A stretch of DNA of 64,000 nucleotides from Nonomuraea sp. PA05 (GTDB lineage: Bacteria; Actinomycetota; Actinomycetes; Streptosporangiales; Streptosporangiaceae). Under the pieces are notes generated by a model. That model did not search any database, had not been told where the DNA came from, and saw only the letters and a list, made by a program, of their open reading frames with translations. Positions 18,217 through 26,106 of the stretch are shown here, piece by piece (the first letter of the stretch is position 1; the number at the start of each line of letters is the position of its first letter). Position numbers and translations under genes: made by a program. The stretch covers positions 62,001 through 126,000 of the forward strand of contig NZ_VSEY01000023.1 in the NCBI RefSeq assembly GCF_008086045.1, read 5' to 3'.

Positions 18217-19138
18217 GGTCGGAGATCTCCGGAAGAGAGTCGGGGCCCGCGTTGAGGTCGGCGATGAGTTCTTCCACGACCGTGAGCAGTTCGCGGAGGC
18301 TGGAGACGACGTGAACGCCGGGCTTCTCGGCATAGTCCCGGGCCCAGTCGTGCTCCAGCAGTTGCTCGGGCATGACCACCGGGCGGCCGTGCTCCAGCGC
18401 GAGCCGCGCCTGGATCCTGGCCCCGCTCTTCCACGGCGCCTCCACCACTACGGTGGCGGCCGCGTATCCGCTCATCACGGCGTTTCGCATGGGGAAGCTC
18501 CGCTGGCTGGGCGGGGTGTCCGGCCAGAACTGGCTGATCACCAGACCGTCGCGGCCGATCCGCTCCTGCAAGCCACGGTTCTCCGCGGGATAGAAGTTGT
18601 TGATCCCCGTTCCGATGACCGCCACCGTCCGGCCGCCTGCTTCCAGCGCTGCCCGGTGCGCGGCCGTGTCGATGCCCTTGGCCAGCCCGCTGACCACGGT
18701 CACATCGTTCAGCGCCAGATCCCGCGCCACCGCCGAGGCTATGCGGAGCCCCTGTTCGCTGGCCTGACGGGTGCCGACCACGGCGATCGCCCGGTGATCG
18801 GTCGTCAGCCGCCCACGGGAGAAGAGGATCGGCGGCATCTGGTGGATGCTGCGAAGCTGGCTCGGATAGCTCTCGTCGAGGCACGTGTGCACGGCGACAC
18901 CCGCCGCGTCCCACTGCGCCAGGGCCCGCTCGGCCTCCGCGATCGCCTCCTGCACCGGATCAGGCTCCGCGAACAGCGTCTCCTGGAGTCTGAATTCGGC
19001 ATCGAGCAGAGCCACCGCGCTTCCTCGCTCCAGGACGGACAGGCCTATGTCCGCCCACTTCGCGCCCGGGCGCTGGAGCAGCGCCACGAGCGCGGCGCGT
19101 TCGCGCTTCTCCGATGGCATGTCAGCGATGCTACCCAT
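18200..19138 (-). CDS. dprA: DprA/Smf-family DNA-processing protein
   Basis: About 312 residues with the DprA Rossmann-like (SLOG) core: AVVGTRQASEQG, VVSGLAKGIDTAAHRAAL, then GTGINNFYPAEN. Family members bind single-stranded DNA and load RecA during transformation. I chose the ATG at 19138 because GGGAG sits 5 bases upstream; ATGs at 19150 and 19120 are alternatives. The usual chromosomal dprA sits near topA/rnhB. This copy is instead paired with a ComF-like gene, so it may be a paralogue. The family's nucleotide-binding fold is also used in immune signalling, so a defence role cannot be excluded. Confidence 0.85.
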   Translation of the reverse strand: MGSIADMPSEKRERAALVALLQRPGAKWADIGLSVLERGSAVALLDAEFRLQETLFAEPDPVQEAIAEAERALAQWDAAGVAVHTCLDESYPSQLRSIHQMPPILFSRGRLTTDHRAIAVVGTRQASEQGLRIASAVARDLALNDVTVVSGLAKGIDTAAHRAALEAGGRTVAVIGTGINNFYPAENRGLQERIGRDGLVISQFWPDTPPSQRSFPMRNAVMSGYAAATVVVEAPWKSGARIQARLALEHGRPVVMPEQLLEHDWARDYAEKPGVHVVSSLRELLTVVEELIADLNAGPDSLPEISDLAWST

Positions 19139-19178
19139 GCGAGCTCCCATATCCCCACGATATCTTGCGGGCCGCTTG

Positions 19179-19195
19179 ATTCGAACTGTTCGAAT
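19179..19195. promoter_or_regulatory. 17-bp perfect palindrome upstream of dprA
   Basis: ATTCGAAC-T-GTTCGAAT lies 41 bases upstream of the dprA start. The half-sites equal those of the actinobacterial SOS box (CGAAC/GTTCG), but the spacer is 1 base instead of 4. LexA binding is therefore doubtful. Confidence 0.5.
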
Positions 19196-19259
19196 TGCCC
19201 TTCTTCCGGTGCGTAAGACGGGAGCTCGCATCGGTCCGGGAGGTTCGAGTTCCCGTCGG

Positions 19260-19361
19260 TCAGGTGATGATGGTCCGCTCCCACCCCAGCCAGACGCCCT
19301 GCTCACCCCAGTACGACTTGGCGGTGACGGTGAGCGTCGCTGTGACCTGGCGGGCACCCCG
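19260..19361 (-). pseudogene. C-terminal remnant of a secreted-type protein
   Basis: An open stretch of 33 codons on the minus strand ends in TGA at 19260. It encodes a beta-rich peptide with segments VTATLTVTAKSYWGEQG and VWLGWERTIIT. It has no start codon and an in-frame stop immediately upstream, so it looks like the tail of a lost gene. An imperfect hairpin (19217-19257, 11 of 12 pairs) directly downstream could be its old terminator. The rest of 19139-19501 holds only regulatory-looking repeats. Confidence 0.35.
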
Positions 19362-19431
19362 TCACCATCCGGAACGGAGTCGAACGGCGGGCTGGCTCCT
19401 CATGGCGCGGCGAAGACCTTGGGGGGCTCCG

Positions 19432-19453
19432 CATACCGCCGCCATACCGCCGA
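19432..19453. promoter_or_regulatory. Two 11-bp direct repeats (CATACCGCCG)
   Basis: CATACCGCCGC is followed immediately by CATACCGCCGA, giving an exact 11-base period. They end 48 bases before the start of the small secreted protein gene. A near-identical pair lies at 39158-39179 before another secreted protein gene. Confidence 0.5.
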
Positions 19454-19501
19454 CTGATCAAATCTCTCCCCGTAGCAATCATCCTCGGAAACGGAGCACC
19501 C

Positions 19502-19810
19502 ATGCGACGGCTCGTGACCGCGTTCACCCTGGCGGTGGCCGGAACGTTCTTCCTCGTCACCCCCAGCGCAGCGAGCGCGCTGCCGGTCTGTACGGCGAAG
19601 GTCGACCGCAGCGCGTCCCTCGACTTCGGCCAGGCCACCTGCCGCTCCGGCAAGGACTTCCGGGCCGTGGTCACCTGCAAGCCGAGCGCCACCTCGAAGT
19701 ACGGCAGCGTGTACCGAGGGCGCTGGGCGAGCGCTGGGCAGCGGTCGACGAAGTACTGCCCCACCCACATGCCCTACGCGGCCCGCGCGTCCTGGGAGCG
19801 CAGGAGCTGA
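19502..19810 (+). CDS. Small secreted hypothetical protein
   Basis: This 102-residue protein begins with a clear Sec signal peptide (MRRLVTAFTLAVAGTFFLV, cleavage probably near ASA-LP). The ~75-residue mature part has four Cys (VCTAK, ATCRS, VTCKP, KYCPT), suggesting disulphides, and is basic. I recognise no family. The ATG follows GGAAACGGAG. It is preceded by the paired 11-bp repeats at 19432-19453, which may control it. Confidence 0.65.
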   Translation: MRRLVTAFTLAVAGTFFLVTPSAASALPVCTAKVDRSASLDFGQATCRSGKDFRAVVTCKPSATSKYGSVYRGRWASAGQRSTKYCPTHMPYAARASWERRS

Positions 19811-19904
19811 GCCGCTGCTGGAGGGGTATCGCGTCACACTCTCCTCCTCTCCACGCTCTCAGGTGGCGTCCGTGGCCCGTCCACCTGTGAGCTGGAGAGA
19901 CCTC

Positions 19905-20291
19905 ATGTCCACCGCGTACGTCGTCATCGCCCTGCTGACCATCGCCGCCAACACGTTCTCGGCCTTCGCCGCGATGACCCGGCTCAAGCCGATCATGCGC
20001 ACGCTCGGACCCGCGCTGGCCCGTGCGGGGGTGCCGGAGTCGTGGCTGGTCTTCCCGATCGGTGCGCTCAAGGGGCTGGGCGCGCTGGGGCTGGTGCTGG
20101 GGTTGCTCGGCGTGCCGCTGGTCGGGACGGCCGCCGCGGCCGGGCTGATCCTGTACTTCGTCTGCGCGATTTACGCCCATCTGCGGGTGTATGACTTCTC
20201 GCTGCAGTTTGCGCTGGCCATGGTGTTCCTCGGGCTGGCGACCGCGACGCTGGCACTGGACCCTGCACTGATTCTGACCTACTCCAAGTGA
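19905..20291 (+). CDS. DoxX-like membrane protein
   Basis: This 128-residue protein has four predicted membrane helices (MSTAYVVIALLTIAAN, LKGLGALGLVLGLL, GTAAAAGLILYFVCAIYAHL, FALAMVFLGLATATLAL) in the DoxX-like arrangement. I chose the ATG at 19905 because GGAGAGA lies 4 bases upstream. Family members occur in oxidoreductase and redox-stress settings, but the biochemical role of this subgroup is unclear. Its last 13 bases overlap the 3' end of the convergent kinase-like gene. Confidence 0.75.
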   Translation: MSTAYVVIALLTIAANTFSAFAAMTRLKPIMRTLGPALARAGVPESWLVFPIGALKGLGALGLVLGLLGVPLVGTAAAAGLILYFVCAIYAHLRVYDFSLQFALAMVFLGLATATLALDPALILTYSK

Positions 20292-20788
20292 AGCTTCAGG
20301 TGGGCCATCAGTGTCTCGAACGAGGCCTGCGGGGTCTGGCCCGCCGTGTCGACGGTGATGTGGTCGCGGTCCCACGGCTCGTAGTCGCGCTCCACCACCT
20401 CCCGCCACTCCGGCAGCCGCAGGTCGGGGATGTCGGTGGAGCGGGTGGTGACGCGGTCGCGGTGCTCGTCCTGGTCGGAGCACGTCACCTCCACCTCCGC
20501 GACCGGCACGCCCGCCCGCACGCCCACCTCGCGCCACGCGTCACGGGTGATCGCCATCGGGTTCACCGACTCGGCGATCACGGTGAGCCCCTGGCGGAGG
20601 TGGTCCTCGGCGAGGGCGTAGCCGACGACGTAGCCCGCCGGGCCGAGAGGCCGGCGGGCCAGGCCCGAGCGGACGATCGCCTGCTCGATGGTGTCGATGC
20701 GGACGTGGACCGCGCCGAGGCGCCGGGCCACCAGGCGGGACAGCGTCGTCTTGCCCGCCCCTGGGAGACCTCCGATGACGATGAGCAT
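20279..20788 (-). CDS. AAA-type small-molecule kinase-like ATPase
   Basis: This 169-residue P-loop protein has Walker A GGLPGAGKTTLS at its N-terminus. It follows the layout of AAA_33 / zeta-toxin-like and adenylyl-kinase-like small kinases: VRIDTIEQAI after the first helix, VIAESVNP as the middle strand, and a helix with Arg residues (DRVTTRSTDIP) as a probable lid. The ATG at 20788 has GAGAGG just upstream; 20797 is an alternative. These proteins phosphorylate small molecules or nucleotides; the substrate is unknown. No toxin partner is present. Confidence 0.7.
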   Translation of the reverse strand: MLIVIGGLPGAGKTTLSRLVARRLGAVHVRIDTIEQAIVRSGLARRPLGPAGYVVGYALAEDHLRQGLTVIAESVNPMAITRDAWREVGVRAGVPVAEVEVTCSDQDEHRDRVTTRSTDIPDLRLPEWREVVERDYEPWDRDHITVDTAGQTPQASFETLMAHLKLHLE

Positions 20789-20878
20789 GCCTCTCATGGT
20801 GCCCGGAAACAGGCAGGAAACGGCCACCGGCCTACTCATGGAGGTCATGGAGGCGAACCTCTCAGGAAGAAGCTCCTC

Positions 20879-22000
20879 GTGAAGCGTGTGACCGCGGCCG
20901 GGCTGGCCTGCGCGGCGCTGATGATGGTCGTGACCGGGGTGACCCGGGCCGAGGCCGGCTCGGCGCCGGTCGGCGACGTGCAGGCGGCGCTCGACGTACT
21001 GGCAGGCAGTTCTCAGGTGGTGGCGGCGATCGCCGAGGTGTACGTGGACGGCAAGCGCGTGGGACGCGGCTCGGCCGGGACTCGGCTGATCGACGGCAGG
21101 GGCGGGAAGGTGCCGGCCGGCGCGAGGTTCCGTGTCGGGTCGCAGACCAAGCAGATGACCGGTGTCGTCGTCATGCGACTGGTCCAGGAGGGCAGGCTGG
21201 CCCTCGACGACAGGCTGAGCGATCTGCTGCCGCAGATGGCCGAGCGGGATCTGGTGGAGCGCGCGGACGAGATCACGCTGCGGCAGCTCATCCAGCACAC
21301 CTCCGGCATCCCGAACTGGTTCACCGCCGAGCTGGCGCCCACGTTCGACTTCACCACCCGCTACTCCCCGACCGAGCTGGTACGCAGGTCCAGGACGCTG
21401 CCACGCGAGCAGGAGCCCGGCGAGAAGTTCTCCTACTCCAACACCAACTACATGCTCCTCGGCCTGATCATCGAGAAGGTCACCGGGCACACGGTGGCGG
21501 ACGAGTTCGACCGGCGGATCTTCCGGCCGCTCGGGATGACGCGCACGTACCTGCCGACGAGGTTCCCCGGCGGCGTCGAAGGCCCGCACGGGCACGGCTA
21601 CTTCCCCGACGAGAGCGGCGAGCCGCGCGACGTCGACCGCCTCAACATGAGCTACGGGTACGCCGCCGGCGGCGTCATCTCCACGGCGCACGACATCAGC
21701 GCCTTCCAGCGGGCGTTCGCCAGGCACGAGCTGCTGCCGAAGGAGCTCCAGGACGTCCTCATGGGGGTGCCCAGAGAAGGCGGCACGCCGCCGCCACCGC
21801 AGGAGCGGCTGTGCGGGGGCGAGCCCGCGCTCACCGCCGTCCTGGGGAGCGCGCCCGGCTTCAACGCCGCCACCTACTTCTCCCCCGACGGCCGGCTGCA
21901 ACTCGCCGTGTCCGCCACGCTGGCCGTCTCCAACACCGACCCGAGCCTGCGCCCTCTGCTGGACGAGGTCGCCGAGGCCGTCTTCTGCCCGGCTGGGTGA
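20879..22000 (+). CDS. Secreted serine beta-lactamase-like hydrolase / D-Ala-D-Ala carboxypeptidase family
   Basis: This 373-residue protein has a signal peptide (about 1-26). A class C beta-lactamase/PBP fold follows: the Ser-x-x-Lys motif is SQTK in RVGSQTKQM, the Tyr-x-Asn motif is YSN in FSYSNTNYM, and a C-terminal HGHG segment occupies the third-motif region. Such enzymes cleave D-Ala-D-Ala peptides, esters or beta-lactams, and most are not resistance determinants. The GTG at 20879 follows AGGAAG. The downstream GNAT gene starts 12 bases after the stop, probably co-transcribed. Confidence 0.85.
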   Translation: MKRVTAAGLACAALMMVVTGVTRAEAGSAPVGDVQAALDVLAGSSQVVAAIAEVYVDGKRVGRGSAGTRLIDGRGGKVPAGARFRVGSQTKQMTGVVVMRLVQEGRLALDDRLSDLLPQMAERDLVERADEITLRQLIQHTSGIPNWFTAELAPTFDFTTRYSPTELVRRSRTLPREQEPGEKFSYSNTNYMLLGLIIEKVTGHTVADEFDRRIFRPLGMTRTYLPTRFPGGVEGPHGHGYFPDESGEPRDVDRLNMSYGYAAGGVISTAHDISAFQRAFARHELLPKELQDVLMGVPREGGTPPPPQERLCGGEPALTAVLGSAPGFNAATYFSPDGRLQLAVSATLAVSNTDPSLRPLLDEVAEAVFCPAG

Positions 22001-22012
22001 TCTGCGAAGAGA

Positions 22013-22579
22013 ATGGCCGGTGTGATCTATCTTGCCGAAGGGCCGCGAGTGGCCATCCGCTACATCAGCATGCGGGACTTCGAGGAGCTCGCCGCCCTGA
22101 ACGAGGACAGCGCGAAGATGCTCGCCCGGTGGATGCCCGGCGGCCCCATCGTCACGTACGAGGCCTTCGCCCGGTACATGACCAGGTTCGACGGGCCTGC
22201 AAACGAAGGGTTCCTGATCTGCCTGCGTGACAGCGGCGCGATCGTGGGCCGGGTGAACGTCAACAACATCATCCGCGGCGGCCACCAGAGCGCGATGATC
22301 GGCTACTCCGCCTACGCCTCCACCACCGGCCGCGGGTACATGACGGAGGGGCTCGGGCTGCTGGTCGGGCACGCGTTCTGCGACATGGGGCTGCACCGGC
22401 TGGAGGCCAACATCCAGCCCGAGAACGCCTCCTCGCTGAGCCTGATCAAGCGGGTGGGGTTCCAGCGTGAGGGGTACTCGCCGAACTTCCAGTTCATCGA
22501 CGGGGCCTGGCGGGATCACGAACGCTGGGCCCTCACCGTCGAGATGACCGGCCTGAGATCACAGGTGACGGCCAGGTGA
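22013..22579 (+). CDS. GNAT-family N-acetyltransferase (RimJ/RimL-like)
   Basis: This 188-residue protein has the RimJ/RimL pattern: an N-terminal region with IRYISMRDFEELAAL, strand GAIVGRVNVNNII, the acetyl-CoA loop region GYSAYASTTGRGYMTEGL, and the C-terminal motif HRLEANIQPENASSLSLIKRVGFQREG. Family enzymes transfer acetyl groups from acetyl-CoA to N-terminal or small-molecule amines. The substrate is not evident; ribosomal proteins or an antibiotic are only possibilities. The start could also be the GTG at 22022. It directly follows the serine hydrolase gene. Confidence 0.85.
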   Translation: MAGVIYLAEGPRVAIRYISMRDFEELAALNEDSAKMLARWMPGGPIVTYEAFARYMTRFDGPANEGFLICLRDSGAIVGRVNVNNIIRGGHQSAMIGYSAYASTTGRGYMTEGLGLLVGHAFCDMGLHRLEANIQPENASSLSLIKRVGFQREGYSPNFQFIDGAWRDHERWALTVEMTGLRSQVTAR

Positions 22580-22632
22580 GCGGCGCGACTTCGCGGGGTG
22601 ACGGTCACGCGGGCGGGGCGGTTGCGGGATGA

Positions 22633-23034
22633 CGGCCACGTGAGCGGGGTGATCTCGCAGGCGACGGCCCGGGCGAGAGCGCCCGCCAGGCCGCCGCCCG
22701 TGAGCTGCGCGAGGAGCTCGGGCACGCCGTGTCCGCCGAGGCGCTCGGGCCGGTCGTGGCGATGAGCGAGGGCGGCTGGAGCCTGGACGGGCGGCGCTTC
22801 CACTCCCACGACTCCTACTTCATGCTGCGGGTGGGCGCGGGGCTGGAGGTGGACACGTCCGGGATGGACGCGGAGGAGCGGGAGACGACCGACCGGTTCC
22901 AGTGGTGGGCGGGGCCGGAGCTGGCGGCCTGTGCGGAGCCGGTCGTGCCGCGCGGGCTCGGCGCGCTCGTGGCGCGGCTCGTGGCCGGTGACGTCCCGGC
23001 CGCGCCGGTCGTGCTGCCCTGGCACCTGCCCTGA
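22633..23034 (+). pseudogene. N-terminally truncated Nudix hydrolase
   Basis: The frame contains a Nudix-box-like stretch: Glu-x7-Arg-Glu-Leu-Arg-Glu-Glu-Leu-Gly (ARELREELG). The first Gly of the box is Ala, and normal C-terminal sequence follows (FHSHDSYFMLRVG, RFQWWAGPEL). A stop at 22630-22632 precedes it. No ATG, GTG or TTG occurs until 22729, which is past the box. The first ~60 residues of a Nudix domain are missing, so the gene looks decayed. The upstream bases 22565-22660 hold degenerate ~30-bp GTGACGG-type repeats that may mark the break. A functional short product from GTG 22729 is unlikely. Confidence 0.55.
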
Positions 23035-23274
23035 CTGCCCCGCACTGGGGCCGTCGGGCCGTGGGACCGTGGGGCTGGCGCATCAGATTTACGGGGTGTG
23101 TTCCGGGGGCGGGCCGCCGGAGCTCGCCCTGGAGGTTGAGGAGCGGCGCGGTGAGCGGTGGCGGGAGGTGCTGCGGCGGCATGCGCGGCCGCTCATCTGA
23201 CGCGCCACCGCCCGGTACGCCTCCGTCCTGTCACCACCGGAGGTTTCGTCGTACCCGGATGGCAGGATCGGCTC

Positions 23275-23832
23275 GTGAGCTTCGCCCCCCTGCCGCAGAC
23301 GGCCGCCTGGCGCCACCACACCGCCCGCGCGGGCTTCGAGGTCGCCTACTTCCGCCCACCGCGCGTGGAGGGCTGCACGACGGCGGTCGAGGACGGCCAC
23401 ACCTGGGTCGTCGACTACGTGATCGACCTCGACGCGGCCTGGGTCACGCGCCGCGCCAGGATCACGAGCCGGTCGGCGGCGGGCGCCCGATCCACGCTGC
23501 TGGAGTCGGACGGGGCGGGGTCCTGGCTGGTGGACGGTACGCCCGCACCGCATCTGGACGGGTGCCTCGACGTGGATCTGGAGGCGTCGGCGATGACCAA
23601 CACGTTTCCCGTGCACCGGCTCGGCTCAGCCGCGGGCGCCGGGTCGGCCGCCCCGGCAGCCTACGTTCGCGCCCTCGACCTGGCCGTCGAGCGGCTGGAG
23701 CAGCATTACACCCGGGTCGCCGACGGCGGTTACGACTACGCGGCGCCGGTCTTCGGGGTGGCGTGCAGGCTGACGTACGACGAGCACGGGCTGGTGCTCG
23801 ACTACCCCGGCCTGGCCACGCGCGAGAGGTGA
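23275..23832 (+). CDS. Putative glycolipid-binding-family protein
   Basis: This 185-residue protein begins at a GTG. It resembles the PF06475-type glycolipid-binding family: an N-terminal segment with HTARAGFEVAYF, then VVDYVIDLDAAWVTRRARI, WLVDGTPAPHLDGCLDVDL, and a C-terminal TRVADGGYDYAAPVFG and LVLDYPGLA. There is no signal peptide. The fold is a beta-barrel related to PA1994; its natural ligand is poorly known. It stands alone, after the Nudix pseudogene. The call rests on motif memory, so it is moderately sure. Confidence 0.65.
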   Translation: MSFAPLPQTAAWRHHTARAGFEVAYFRPPRVEGCTTAVEDGHTWVVDYVIDLDAAWVTRRARITSRSAAGARSTLLESDGAGSWLVDGTPAPHLDGCLDVDLEASAMTNTFPVHRLGSAAGAGSAAPAAYVRALDLAVERLEQHYTRVADGGYDYAAPVFGVACRLTYDEHGLVLDYPGLATRER

Positions 23833-24065
23833 GCCACAAATGCGGCAGGTGCCCCCGCCGCCCGCCGCAGTTGTGGGACAGCCGGATCAGGACGGATGAC
23901 CGGGCCTCTTCAGCTCCCGATCTGGGTGGTTCTTCCAGGCCGGACTCTCCGGACCTGGTCTTGACCACGTTGGCCGCCGCGCGGGAGGACGCGGCCGCAT
24001 CACACCTTCTCCTGCCGCCGAAGGACCGTGCCGCCGACGATCCCGCGAGTAGTCATCGGCGATCC

Positions 24066-24488
24066 TCACCAGCACGGCCCACCTCCCGCTCCGAAACCAC
24101 CAGCCGGGCGAGGTGCTCGTGGTGTTCCGTAGCGCGGTTCCCGAAGCCGCGCGTGCGTTCCCCTGCCGGGGGCTTGCGATGTGTTCGGCCCCGCGTTCAG
24201 CGTCGTCACTGCCAGGGCCGTCGGGCTCGCCCAGTTGTACGCCGGACGCGCCTCGTCGCTCTCCTCCCGCATGTGGTCGATCAGTCCCCGGGCCCGCGCC
24301 TGTTCGCGCAGACGTCCGAGTCCGGCTTCCACAACGGCAGGCGGGCAGTCCATCGAAGCCTCCGCCTCGTAATGCCGAAGGCAACGCACCAGGCGTGCCC
24401 ATCTCCGGCGGTACGCACGGTATGCCGCGACAGCACCCACAAGCGATTTGAACGCGCCCCATAGTCTTCCTGTTAACTCTGGAATCAT
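24066..24488 (-). CDS. Hypothetical protein coupled to the sigma-factor gene
   Basis: This 140-residue protein shows no family I recognise. The first 90 residues look real: a basic, Tyr/Arg-rich helix (AVAAYRAYRRRWARLVRCLRH), then an acidic and Arg-rich helix. The last 40 residues are low-complexity Gly/Pro/Arg and may be read-through past a lost stop. Its ATG overlaps the stop of the sigma-like gene (ATGA, 24485-24488), strong evidence of co-translation. A cytoplasmic anti-sigma role is possible by position only. The stretch 23833-24065 before it holds no supported gene. Confidence 0.45.
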   Translation of the reverse strand: MIPELTGRLWGAFKSLVGAVAAYRAYRRRWARLVRCLRHYEAEASMDCPPAVVEAGLGRLREQARARGLIDHMREESDEARPAYNWASPTALAVTTLNAGPNTSQAPGRGTHARLREPRYGTPRAPRPAGGFGAGGGPCW

Positions 24489-25075
24489 GAGCCTCCTTTC
24501 TGCAAGGTCTCCTGAACGTGTGTGATCTCAGGCAACCCGGCCAGTCTCTTCAGTGCGTTTCGCCGGTGCACGCGGACCGTGGCCTGGGAGATGTTCAGGT
24601 CACAGGCCGCCTCGCGGGTGGACAGGCCGACGAGGTCGTAGACCATGACCTTTTGCTCGTTGCCCGCCAGATGCGTGGCCACGGCATTCCAGACCTCCCG
24701 GTAGAGCAATTTCATCTCGACGACGCTGTCCGGCCGTTCGGGAAGCGAGAGCACGGCGGCGAGACGGTCCCAGGTTTCGCCGGGCATTGTTCTCACACGA
24801 TCGCCGACTTTTTTGCGTCTCTCCTCGAGAACGACCAGGGCAACCGTGGTCGACAGCCATTTGAGCTTCCTCTTGTGGGGCTGGAGAGTGCGGACTGTGG
24901 GCCAGCGTTCCATGATCTTGATGTAGACCTTAGTGGTCACGTCGTCGATGTCCTGGGCACCGCCCCCCAGACGCTTGTAGACCATGCTCCGAGTCTTCGC
25001 GACGGTGTCGCGATAGAACTCTTCGACCTCACGTACCTGCTCGGCCGAAAGCGGAGCGGACTTTCCACTCGCCAT
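24485..25075 (-). CDS. ECF-like RNA polymerase sigma factor
   Basis: About 196 residues. An N-terminal sigma-2-like region includes DVTTKVYIKIMERW. The linker is basic (RKLKWLSTTVALVVLEERRKKV). A C-terminal helix-turn-helix of sigma-4 type reads LVGLSTREAACDLNISQATVRVHRRNAL. I chose the ATG at 25075 because AAGGA lies 8 bases upstream; the frame continues upstream but looks non-coding. Region 2 is divergent, so it may equally be a LuxR-type regulator with a sigma-like N-terminus. It is coupled to the hypothetical gene downstream and likely controls a small regulon. Confidence 0.7.
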   Translation of the reverse strand: MASGKSAPLSAEQVREVEEFYRDTVAKTRSMVYKRLGGGAQDIDDVTTKVYIKIMERWPTVRTLQPHKRKLKWLSTTVALVVLEERRKKVGDRVRTMPGETWDRLAAVLSLPERPDSVVEMKLLYREVWNAVATHLAGNEQKVMVYDLVGLSTREAACDLNISQATVRVHRRNALKRLAGLPEITHVQETLQKGGS

Positions 25076-25251
25076 GCGCAGATCCTTAGACCACTCGAGC
25101 GAAAGAGCTGTTCGCCAGGGGAAAATCCCATGACGCCCGTTCACACCGAGGACGCGAACCTGCGCATCCAATGGTTGTGGAGAACGGGTGGAAGCGTTTA
25201 GTGACACGGCCTGGCCACCGGGGATCCCGAAGGTCGCCATCCCAGCCACCG

Positions 25252-25488
25252 CTAACGGCCGATGACCCGGTCGAAGAAGAACACGGCGCCACCGAAGGCG
25301 CCTCCACCCACCAGGACCGCCTGCGGAAGGGAGAAGGCGGCCAGGAAGGTCAGAACGCCGGCAGCCAGGCCGACGAGCCCGGCGCACATCACCACCACGG
25401 CCGATCTCAGATCAACCAGCGGCTTGCCTGATTCGCTCCCCGAAACGGCCGGCGGCGTTTCAGGAGAGGCCTTCTCCTGGTGTGGCAT
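25252..25488 (-). CDS. Small membrane protein
   Basis: A 78-residue protein with two membrane helices (SAVVVMCAGLVGLAAGVLTFLAAF and AVLVGGGAFGGAVFFF), preceded by a polar ~30-residue head. No family recognised. The ATG at 25488 follows AGGAAGG with a 6-base gap. It lies upstream of the sigma-like gene on the same strand (176-base gap). Two exact 18-bp direct repeats sit 15-50 bases upstream of its start. Confidence 0.55.
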   Translation of the reverse strand: MPHQEKASPETPPAVSGSESGKPLVDLRSAVVVMCAGLVGLAAGVLTFLAAFSLPQAVLVGGGAFGGAVFFFDRVIGR

Positions 25489-25502
25489 CATGTCCCTTCC
25501 TG

Positions 25503-25538
25503 GCCTGTTTACGACATTGCGCCTGTTTACGACATTGC
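25503..25538. repeat. Exact tandem 18-bp repeat
   Basis: GCCTGTTTACGACATTGC occurs twice head-to-tail (25503-25520 and 25521-25538), just upstream of the small membrane protein gene. It may be a double regulator site or a recent duplication. Confidence 0.7.
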
Positions 25539-26106
25539 GTGCGCATTTGCTGTCGCTACGTGTGCGCATAGGGAAATGCGGGACCGCGTCCTGGCAAGGC
25601 TTCCTCCGGAGAGCGCTACGTCACGCATGGCATGCGCAACTCTTCACGGAGTCGGGCATCGCTTCAGATCACGGCAGCGACGAGCACTCTCCGTAGCCGG
25701 ATCGCCATCAGCTTGTAGCCTTCAGGTTCGCCGACCTTTCGTTACCTGTAAGTTGCGTTCGGGGGTCGGGAGCGTTTACAGCCCGACCAGGCACGCATTT
25801 ACGGGCAGGTCGCCACAGCGTCACTGAGTGTCCCCGTGGACTCAAATGCTGCCGCCCACAGGTGCCGCCGCCAAATCCCCGATCGCGAATCTGTCACCAC
25901 ACACTTACGCTGGGTGATTATTCTGATCAATACGGCCCCGCGATCTGCCGTTTTTGTCAACTCGCTTGCGGACAGAGCCGCGGAATCACAGCGTTGACGC
26001 TGTGACGACGTCCCTCGAATCCCGTTCGCCAGCGGCTCTGCTGCACGACGCGTTCGGAGGCTGTGCGAGTGCCATCGGCAGGCGGTGGAGCGTACGCATC
26101 ACGACC
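25539..26106. other. Long intergenic region, relatively AT-rich
   Basis: No convincing gene is seen here. The segment near 25890-25935 is more AT-rich than the window and probably carries promoters for the flanking genes. Short frames in it look like shadows. Confidence 0.5.

Noticed and set aside
19179-19195. LexA/SOS box
   Set aside because: The half-sites fit but the spacer is 1 base instead of 4. Kept only as an unassigned palindrome.
19198-19262. tRNA-like T-arm (GGTTCGAGTTCCCG)
   Set aside because: No acceptor or anticodon arm can be paired upstream, and the G53-C61 pair is absent. A simple hairpin explains it.
23833-24065. Small frames between the glycolipid-binding gene and the sigma operon
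   Set aside because: They have no ribosome-binding sites and consist of Arg/Pro/Ser-rich shadow sequence.
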